From assembly GCA_019055375.1 (NCBI GenBank), contig JAHQIW010004693.1, positions 1 through 64,000 of the forward strand: 64,000 nucleotides of DNA, written 5' to 3'. Below the pieces are notes generated by a model. The model was not told where the DNA came from. It searched no databases and saw only the letters and a list, made by a program, of their open reading frames with translations. This DNA is from Parelaphostrongylus tenuis. Its lineage: Eukaryota; Nematoda; Chromadorea; Rhabditida; Metastrongylidae. The translations under genes were made by a program, and so were the position numbers. This document shows positions 59,501 through 64,000 of the stretch, piece by piece (position 1 is the stretch's first letter; every line of letters starts with the position of its first letter).

Positions 59501-62444
59501 AAGTAAATTAAGTATGGAACATAATTTTATTTTGCTCCTACAACGTAAGAAAAAGCTCTTTTTTTTTGAAAATTGACAGTTGAAATCGCAGATATTTGAA
59601 CTTTCGAATGGTTACCGAATGTTTGAGAGAAAACTTTTATCCAGCTAGGAAGGCCTTCAAGCACTCGTTTACCAATATTGGTACACATAGCCCCTTAGTG
59701 GCTAGAATCGAAATGAACTGAATTCAAAAATGAAGAGAGGAGGCACCTGAAAAGATAGAGAAAAGCTGATTGAAATAAAAATGAGTTTACGTAGAAAATG
59801 TGTATGAATTTCTTAGTATCTACTAAAGTTGCCGTTTTCTAGATCGAAGAACTGATAACAGATTTGAAACGATCTATGGAGCGGATTATCGTGGAAACAG
59901 ATTGGATGGACGAAGTGGTCAAGAAGGTGGCACTAAGAAAATTGGAGAATATGGGCTATAAAACCGGGTAAGTGGAATGAAGTCAGCATGCCGCCGAAAT
60001 AAGCTCTGACTGATTTTAGATTTCCAACCATTTTGCAAGATGAAATCGCTGTGCTCAATCTCTACAAAGGAGTGCAGTTAGAAGCTCACAGCTACTTCGG
60101 TAACGCCTTGCAGTTAAAGAAATTGGCGATAAGGTGATGAATATGGCAAATGGGAAATTTATTGAAGAACTGTTTGGCAAGTCATCTCGATGCCTATATG
60201 ACACTCTATTTGCTCATAACCATGTAAACATAGATTTTTTTTTTGTAATGGAATGATTTGAAAAGATTTCGGCTTCAACATCATCCGTGAGCGGTCGGTT
60301 GATTGTTTTTCCTACTTCGGCTTTTTATTTCGGCTTAACATCATCTCCGAATCAACAAGTAGGAAGCCCAGCCAAGAATCCATTGTCGAAATTCATTCCT
60401 TGAAAATATCATCGTGAAGGCCCGAAAACGCTCTTGCATGGCTACGTCAGGAAACCAAGGAATATTGTATGCACGACCAGCAATATACCATTTGGAATGT
60501 GTGCTAGGGTCCGCACAACTAGTGAAGTCAGGCCATCTAAGTGTCTAAGTGTGTGTGTGTGGAATGATTTGAAAAACCAAAGGATTCAAAGGGAAAATTA
60601 TGAGCAGAGCTTAGCATAGTATCAGCCGTTTCTCAATGCATGAAATATGAAGAATTTCATTATATTGATTCCGCTTTCACTATGTGTCACTCCATTGAAA
60701 TTTGGCGATAGAAGTCAGTCAAAACGAGCACTCACCATTTCAGGAATGGCTTGAATCGACTCCACAACCCTCCTTCTAAGGACCATTGGGTCTCGCCTGT
60801 GATTGCTGTCGACGCTTATCATTACTTTACTGGAAATGAAATAAGTCAGTGAATGCATACTAACTCATTATTGAGCGCAATGCAAATCTGATAATTCTCT
60901 CCACATACTAAAAAAAGTCATTCGATCCGTGAAGAAAGCGCTATTCCACTTCAAAAACTCGTTATCTCGACGTCTATTTAGTTTTTCCGGCCGCTATTTT
61001 GCAATTTCCGATATTCGTACCCGAAGCCCCTTCCTATGTTAATTATGGGGCCATCGGCTTCGGTATTGGGCATGAAATCACCCACGGCTATGACGATCTC
61101 GGTGGGCAACTTCGATTGGTGCTAACTGAATAGTTTTGTGTGAATACAGGCACGATCTCTTAGGAGCGCAGTATGATGAAGTCGGAAATTTGAGAGCATG
61201 GTGGAATCAGCGTACATTAGCGACTTATCAGAAAAAGCGGCAGTGCTTCATAAAGCAGTATAGCAAGAAGGTCGAACCAACATTACAGAAAAATGTGAGA
61301 TTTGTGACATTTTCAACGATTATAAGAAGTGATGGATCAAAATAACTATGTTTGAAAAGAGTTCCAGGTTGATGGCCGTCTAACAATTGGAGAGAATATA
61401 GCTGATAATGGTGGACTACGGCTAGCATATGAGGTGGAAAGCACTCGAAGTTTGTAGTGATTATAGAACTTTCTTTTCTTTTCTTTTAGGCATACAAAAT
61501 GAGATGTTCTCGCGAAGACTACGCTCTGGCCTTACCGAAATTGTCAACGTTCTCACCGGAACAATTATTCTTTGTTGCGTTTGCAAACGTGAGATGATGC
61601 TTCGTTATCATCTTCAATGTCTCATGAAAAACTTTCAGACTTTGATAACTGAAAAAAATGCTCTCGCTACAATGACCTTTGCCTAATCATCGTTTAGACT
61701 TGGTGCGAAAAAGTGAAAACATCAGCATTGATCCACACGATGGAATCTGAAGTACATCCTCTCGGAATGTTTAGGTGAGGGTTACCAGCTCATCTAGTCA
61801 TTTGAAAAACTCAACAATCAGTGTGTATTTCAACAAACGGTGGCCTTCTCTTAAATAACAATTATCATTCAGGTTTGTGAGTGTTATCAGTTTAGTCCTT
61901 GAACCCTTGTTAAGTTCAGTTACCCTACTTCATTTTGAACCAGTGTGCTCTTTTCGTGCAAATTTTACCTGAAAAAGAATGCGTCTCATTGGAATTTTGA
62001 TGGCTTTGTTGTTAACCTTTGCAGCAATGAAAGTAACAAGCGCATGTAGCGCAGTGGTTAACGGTGCTATGCGTCACGCACAAGGTCGATGGCTCACCTA
62101 GCCATCCATCCTCCCGGAATTGGTAAATTGGTACCAGGCTGGTCCCAGACTCGTCTGAGAGGATAAGCAACACTGGCTCGATAAAGCAGGAGGCTATTGC
62201 GAGTTATTGTAGGCACATGTGCATTCATTCACCTCAAATAAAGTTGAGAGTTGAAGATTGCGCATTCCTCAAAGATTGATCAACGCCAAGAGCTTTATCC
62301 TTTGTCCTTTATTAACTCATTCTGTACAAAAGTCTTCTCTTAAGAGTCAACGTGCCACTCCAGAATTTTCCTCCTTTTTCGGAAGCTTTTCAATGCCCGA
62401 TCGGAAGCGCTATGAATCCGCGAGAAAAGTGTCGAATATGGTAG
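44541..62444 (+). CDS. Neprilysin-like M13 zinc metallopeptidase, gene B (21 exons found, probably functional)
   Basis: Type II membrane zinc endopeptidase of family M13; relatives cleave small peptides outside the cell. Exons read: 44541-44572, 45115-45227, 47922-48041, 48098-48259, 49051-49148, 52082-52184, 53315-53400, 53466-53580, 53940-54023, 54906-54989, 55265-55398, 57145-57262, 59843-59967, 60020-60133, 60744-60844, 60982-61101, 61164-61294, 61368-61433, 61490-61588, 61698-61774, 62345-62444. They sum to about 726 codons, near the family's usual 700-780. Order: short cytoplasmic tail, membrane anchor, [75 protein letters not shown]. Phases agree at every junction except exon 8 to 9 (numbering the ATG exon as 0), where exon 8 ends in phase 1 and exon 9 starts in phase 0. 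The usual W-x-x-C segment between exons 11 and 12 was not found, so one or two short exons are probably missing from this model. Expression and substrate are unknown. Confidence 0.88.
45115..45227 (+). CDS. Gene B exon 1: transmembrane anchor
   Basis: Opens after TTTTTTTTCAG and reads [20 protein letters not shown], then [11 protein letters not shown], a single hydrophobic helix followed by a polar stretch. This is the N-terminal signal anchor expected of a type II M13 enzyme. It is two residues longer than the matching exon of gene A. Confidence 0.85.
46030..46606. mobile_element. Fold-back MITE, longest copy, gene B intron 1
   Basis: Begins CGTTTCGAGTGTTTTCTTAA. The block 46070-46230 (GAGCCACGCATGTC, CCCGATACACGTGTTTCGAT, CAGTCGGGCAGTT) recurs inverted at 46447-46605, and its first part recurs directly near 46345. 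A 13-bp direct repeat, GCACTCCATGTCT, flanks it at 46019-46031 and 46604-46616. No coding capacity. Confidence 0.8.
46900..47230 (+). mobile_element. Heavily decayed RTE 3' fragment in gene B intron 1
   Basis: Nucleotide and peptide traces ([17 protein letters not shown], then [10 protein letters not shown] and [13 protein letters not shown]) line up with the same RTE C-terminus as 56500-56740. It is more diverged than the other tails. Confidence 0.55.
47922..48259 (+). CDS. Gene B exons 2-3: stalk and N-terminal cysteine region
   Basis: Two exons, 47922-48041 and 48098-48259, split by a 56-bp intron. Exon 2 carries a Ser/His/Asn-rich stalk and CLSERCVQL. Exon 3 carries [18 protein letters not shown], the M13 hallmark with the first disulfide cysteines, then the VPKHATKIS segment. 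Exon 3 is 162 bp, the same as in gene A. Confidence 0.9.
48766..48845 (-). repeat. tRNA-like repeat in gene B intron 3
   Basis: The minus strand has an A box near TCCGGTGTAGTGGTAAAAC and B box GGTTTGACTCC, but acceptor ends do not pair cleanly. A tRNA-derived SINE or tRNA pseudogene. Confidence 0.5.
49051..49148 (+). CDS. Gene B exon 4
   Basis: After TTTTCAG it reads [14 protein letters not shown], then [19 protein letters not shown], the conserved segment with one cysteine before the LGGW motif. It is 98 bp, equal in gene A. Confidence 0.88.
49262..49610 (+). repeat. SINE family 3 relative, gene B intron 4
   Basis: Head GTGGTGCAGTGGTTAGACG, body CGTGATCTTTAGTTCTATC, and tail GGGATTGACCAACACCGAG. 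A matching copy sits at the same place in gene A. Confidence 0.65.
49622..50010 (+). mobile_element. Mariner-like element relic, 5' part
   Basis: A terminal-repeat-like start (AGGTCGTTCCGCAAGTTTTG) is followed by a broken frame with [17 protein letters not shown], the N-terminal helix of mariner transposases. No catalytic part was found. It lies in gene B intron 4. Confidence 0.55.
52082..52184 (+). CDS. Gene B exon 5: LGGW motif
   Basis: Reads [18 protein letters not shown] and then a phase-1 donor. LGGW is a standard M13 landmark. It is 103 bp in both paralogs and follows exon 4 directly in protein alignment, so no exon is missing here despite a 2.9-kb intron full of repeats. Confidence 0.9.
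52600..52905. mobile_element. Fold-back MITE copy, gene B intron 5
   Basis: Ends TTTTGAGTGTTTCTTAAGAC and, in mirror, GTCTCAAGAAGCACTTAAGG; interior GATACACGTGCTTCGGCCTT matches the family core. More diverged than the two other intronic copies. Confidence 0.7.
53315..54023 (+). CDS. Gene B exons 6-8
   Basis: Three exons: 53315-53400 ([16 protein letters not shown]), 53466-53580 ([14 protein letters not shown] and [15 protein letters not shown]) and 53940-54023 ([16 protein letters not shown]). They match the M13 stretch around the DQPxL-YY region and the following helices. Exon 8 ends in phase 1 while exon 9 needs phase 0; the same conflict is seen in gene A. Confidence 0.8.
54059..54638. 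mobile_element. Fold-back MITE with long hairpin, gene B intron 8
   Basis: Same family as 46030-46606. The right part, 54332-54638, is a nearly perfect hairpin: arms of about 135 bp from TTTGTTTCGAGTGTTTTC to the mirror TGAGAAAGCATTTGAAACG, with a loop of about 40 bp. The left part 54059-54331 is a partial direct unit. Confidence 0.8.
54906..55398 (+). CDS. Gene B exons 9-10
   Basis: Exon 9 (54906-54989) has [16 protein letters not shown] and ends at a YPE. Exon 10 (55265-55398) continues [20 protein letters not shown] and [14 protein letters not shown]. Together they match the P-x-I-x-W region of M13. Exon 10 is 134 bp and open; gene A's copy is 135 bp and frameshifted. Confidence 0.86.
56160..56765 (+). 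mobile_element. RTE retrotransposon 3' end in gene B intron 10
   Basis: Same family and segment as 25990-26660: [30 protein letters not shown] and [17 protein letters not shown]. Frames are broken. Sense-oriented inside the intron between exons 10 and 11. Confidence 0.82.
56775..57085 (-). repeat. SINE family 3, gene B intron 10
   Basis: Reverse-oriented copy. Plus strand shows GGATAAAGCTCCGGTGTTGG, TGCTTATCCTCTCAGACAAG, GGGACCAGTCTGGAACCAAC and the tRNA-like head near 57040-57075. It abuts the RTE tail. Confidence 0.7.
57145..57262 (+). CDS. Gene B exon 11: NYLMWR motif
   Basis: Reads [19 protein letters not shown] and onward to a phase-0 donor. NYLMWR corresponds to the family's NYLxWR. 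It is 118 bp in both paralogs. Confidence 0.88.
57598..57830 (+). repeat. Intron 11 SINE, gene B copy
   Basis: Starts GTAGCGCAGTGGTTTCTGG, a tRNA-like A box, with AGTTTAATTCTGTGC as a worn B box, then CCCTCCGGAGTCTTCACACT and CGACGTGATAAATCACTGG. Confidence 0.65.
57990..58205 (-). repeat. Antisense peptide-like module, gene B intron 11
   Basis: The minus strand has a 70-codon frame ending [16 protein letters not shown] and [13 protein letters not shown]. Copies exist at the same intron place in genes A and C. I recognise no protein family; it may be part of an ancient insertion. Confidence 0.5.
58290..59720. repeat. Rearranged, diverged copy of palindrome-arm sequence in gene B intron 11
   Basis: 58295-58680 matches the right arm from about 8760. 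58730-58830 matches the left-arm direction near 4110-4230. 58910-59450 returns to right-arm direction (about 10770-11330). So this is an internally inverted mosaic of the same repeat family. It occupies most of the intron between exons 11 and 12. Confidence 0.7.
59843..60133 (+). CDS. Gene B exons 12-13
   Basis: Exon 12 (59843-59967) carries [20 protein letters not shown], then [18 protein letters not shown], the W-M-D helix before the catalytic half. Exon 13 (60020-60133) reads [18 protein letters not shown] and ends at AG|GTGATG. Both also survive in gene C, exon 12 with a one-base insertion. Confidence 0.86.
60744..60844 (+). CDS. Gene B exon 14: substrate-binding strand
   Basis: Reads [20 protein letters not shown] and FTGNEI, ending A|GTCAGT so that the next exon completes NEIIFPAAILQ. 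The family consensus here is V-N-A-[FY]-Y, whose Asn-Ala contacts substrate backbone in human neprilysin. This gene has Asp-Ala in that place. Confidence 0.86.
60982..61101 (+). CDS. Gene B exon 15: HEITH zinc-binding exon
   Basis: Encodes [22 protein letters not shown] and [16 protein letters not shown] at 61071-61085 is the HExxH zinc motif: two His ligands and the catalytic Glu. The donor CTCG|GTGGGC makes the protein continue as [15 protein letters not shown], the family form. Confidence 0.93.
61164..61433 (+). CDS. Gene B exons 16-17: ENIADNGG motif
   Basis: Exon 16 (61164-61294) reads [17 protein letters not shown] and on to a KQYSKKVEP segment. Exon 17 (61368-61433) reads [16 protein letters not shown], supplying the third zinc ligand (Glu) and the Asp that orients the zinc histidine, then LRLAYE. 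Both exons have the same length in gene A. Confidence 0.92.
61490..61774 (+). CDS. Gene B exons 18-19
   Basis: Exon 18 (61490-61588) reads [18 protein letters not shown] and [12 protein letters not shown], matching the M13 LPGL...QLFF region. Exon 19 (61698-61774) begins TWCEKV and ends VHPLGMFR. The His and Arg match the His and Arg of the family HxPxxxR motif. Confidence 0.9.
62040..62330 (+). repeat. SINE family 3, gene B last intron
   Basis: Head GTAGCGCAGTGGTTAACG (tRNA A box) is followed by GTCCCAGACTCGTCTGAGAG, a GGATAAGCAACAC block and the tail GATTGATCAACGCCAAGAGC. It lies between exons 19 and 20. Confidence 0.72.
62345..62444 (+). CDS. Gene B exon 20: C-terminus
   Basis: Starts after CTCTTAAG, completes the Arg codon, reads [20 protein letters not shown] and [12 protein letters not shown], then TAG at 62442-62444. 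F-x-C-x-x-G-S-x-M-N-P-x-x-K-C-x-[IV]-W is the diagnostic M13 C-terminus, so this fixes the gene's end. Confidence 0.93.
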
Positions 62445-63781
62445 CGTTGAACCCGGCAACTCTGAATGAAGAAGAAGCTGACGAGATTCATTCTAAAATA
62501 AAGTTGGTTAGACGGATTCAAAGAACTCTTGAAGACACAGGTTTCATTCTGCTTTTTTCTCCTCGATCTGTCAACTAAGAGTGTATTTTTGTTTCAATTC
62601 TTCTATACTTTCTCATTTTTAGCAGAAAAAATCTCAACCTGACCAGTTTCGGAATCTGGTTATTTTAACCTTAGAAAATAAACTGTCAATATAATCCTTT
62701 TGACTACTCCTGTTCTTATGCGTGCCTATCTTGTAATTGTCATGCAAATACAGTTTCCGTGTTTTTCCCTATTTCTATACTGCACTTTTTACTATTGTAA
62801 TGATTTTCTTTGTTTTGATAAATCTAAGAAGAGGTTAAGATTAATCGATGCCTTAGTGTGATCTTGATGATATTGAAGCTATTTCCAAACCCAATGATCG
62901 GTGGTGAAATCATTTAGCACATGCGTCGGTGGCGCAACAGTTTAGCACATGCTCACGGAAAGAGTAAGATCTGGGTTCAAATCCCGGCTGACGCAAACGC
63001 TTTTGCACACCACTCTACATCATGGGTTTATAGAAACATCATAACACCTGAATAGGCGGTCAAATAAAATGTTTCGGATTGATTATTTCCAAACCAATTT
63101 CGTGTTGTGTTAGGGCTAATAAGCTCCGTGTTCAAAATTTCCTTCCTCTCAATGAATCTGTTCTTTACATGGTCATGTCCGTGAAGTTGCATATTCTCAT
63201 ATGTGACTTTTTTCGTAGATAAAGGTTGATTCTGAAGATATTTTGTAGGTCGCGAAGAGTGACAAGGCAGGAAAATGCTTCATGGTTACAGAAGTTTGTT
63301 GAAGGTGTATCGATCAAAACTTTATAACCTTAGGAGTGCAACAGTGTGAAGAATGCAACTTATAGAGTTTGACGTTGTTTTCATCTAATAAAGCACCTTA
63401 GTTATAGTCAATCTACCATTTGACCCAGTTCAAACACAGGGTCAGTAGCAGAGAATAGAGTGCCATTTTTTTGAAGAATTATTTCGTATTCATGCCTATC
63501 CGACACTTTTTCTTATTGGACGATCTCATCTGAAGGGACCTTTTCTCTCCTGAGGAAGGGCTTTCCATTAGACTATCCGTAATTTCGTAAGCTCAAATCT
63601 CATTGAAATCAGAAACGCCTTTGCCTTATAGAAAATTTTCTTACGACGCTGTAGCGCTGAGGAACGTATTGTGTTTCACACTTGCCGCTGATAATGCGCT
63701 TAACTCTCTCTGTACAAAAATCTTCCTCTAGATTGATGATTTATAGTACTTTAGCACTTTAGTTGATCCGTCACCACGGTA
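62445..63781. other. Gene B 3' flank and repeats
   Basis: After the stop, AT-rich 3' UTR-like sequence matching the gene C flank, then SINE family 1 and a palindrome-related unit near 63580-63700 (GTAAGCTCAAATCTC). AATAAA occurs near 62678, as AGAAAATAAACTG, and could serve as the polyadenylation signal. Confidence 0.4.
62923..63022 (+). repeat. SINE family 1, best-preserved copy
   Basis: Head 62923-62994 folds as a tRNA: GCGTCGG/CTGACGC acceptor, D-arm GGCGCAAC...GCAC, anticodon stem GCTC/GAGT with GGA in the loop position, T-arm GGGTTCAAATCCC. The tail AAACGCTTTTGCACACCACT is shared with other copies, so it is a SINE and not a single tRNA gene. The short variable loop does not fit a tRNA-Ser. 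Confidence 0.75.
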
Positions 63782-64000
63782 TTTTTTTTAATTGTGCGGA
63801 CCGTAGTACTTCTAGCATTCGATTCGTTTTTCGTCTTCTTCTTGAACGGCGTGGAATACTGGTTGAGCGAGTCTCCTTGCAATCTAGAGGACAACCTGGC
63901 TGTGGCATTCCATAGGACTCTATGTTATTGGACTGCTGGAGACAGTTGAGGGGGAGGGGTGGAACTCGGCTCCGCGCGAACCGCGACGATCATCACAACC
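63782..64000 (-). repeat. SINE family 2, cut by the window end
   Basis: Plus strand TTCTAGCATTCGATTCG...CTTCTTGAACGGCG...GAGCGAGTCTCCTTGCAAT matches the reverse of the family body. The tRNA-like head is cut off at 64000, where GATGATCATCACAACC-type head sequence is still visible. Confidence 0.7.

Noticed and set aside
61136..61345. Start of a small separate gene at the GAQYDEV frame
   Set aside because: This frame is exon 16 of gene B with some intron sequence; the ATG is in the intron.
62258..62578. 106-codon plus-strand frame near the gene B end
   Set aside because: It overlaps exon 20 in the wrong frame; the right frame gives the M13 C-terminus and stop at 62444. The apparent repeats at 11.9 and 38.6 kb are the same exon in genes A and C.
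1..64000. CRISPR arrays, bacterial operons or phage genes
   Set aside because: No regularly spaced direct repeats with unique spacers, no Shine-Dalgarno spaced genes, and no phage proteins. Intron structure shows a eukaryote.

Overview
The window looks like nuclear DNA of a parasitic nematode, most likely a strongylid (hookworm-type) species. It is AT-rich, and its genes are split into many exons of about 60-160 bp with TTTTCAG-type acceptors. The introns and intergenic DNA are packed with decayed RTE-type retrotransposons, mariner/Tc relatives, tRNA-headed SINEs and fold-back MITEs. There is no operon-like or prokaryotic signal. The species is inferred; no marker gene names it.

The only host genes I can support are M13 (neprilysin-family) zinc metallopeptidases. 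Two large paralogs lie head to head. Gene A is on the minus strand, from about 28434 down to 11834. Gene B is on the plus strand, 44541-62444. I reconstructed 21 exon positions in each by splice signals, phase, family motifs and mutual alignment; 16 exons have identical length in the two copies and five differ by 1-6 nt. Gene B keeps its ATG, membrane anchor, HEITH zinc site, ENIADNGG motif and C-terminal KCRIW-stop, so it is the probable active gene. Gene A keeps the zinc-site residues but has a GTG in place of the ATG, a lost first donor site, an in-frame TGA in exon 2 and +1 frameshifts in exons 10 and 12, so it looks like a young pseudogene. A third, heavily deleted plus-strand copy (gene C) survives at 37982-38678 with exons 12, 13 and a C-terminal exon.

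Layout: 230-3130 is a decayed RTE element. 3139-11491 is a giant palindrome with arms of about 3.8 kb around a 0.78 kb spacer, ending about 340 bp beyond gene A's stop. 11834-28434 is gene A, whose introns hold a maT/Tc element, a mariner piece, SINEs and an RTE tail. 28.4-44.5 kb is the region between the divergent genes, with another RTE element, SINEs, MITEs, gene C and a duplicated upstream module. 44541-62444 is gene B, also full of inserted repeats. 62445-64000 is mostly repeat.

Intron insertions shared between paralogs (a SINE in intron 4; a SINE plus an antisense peptide-like module in intron 11) show that these repeats landed before the gene copies arose. The window therefore records duplication, repeat invasion and decay of a secretory or ecto-peptidase gene family.
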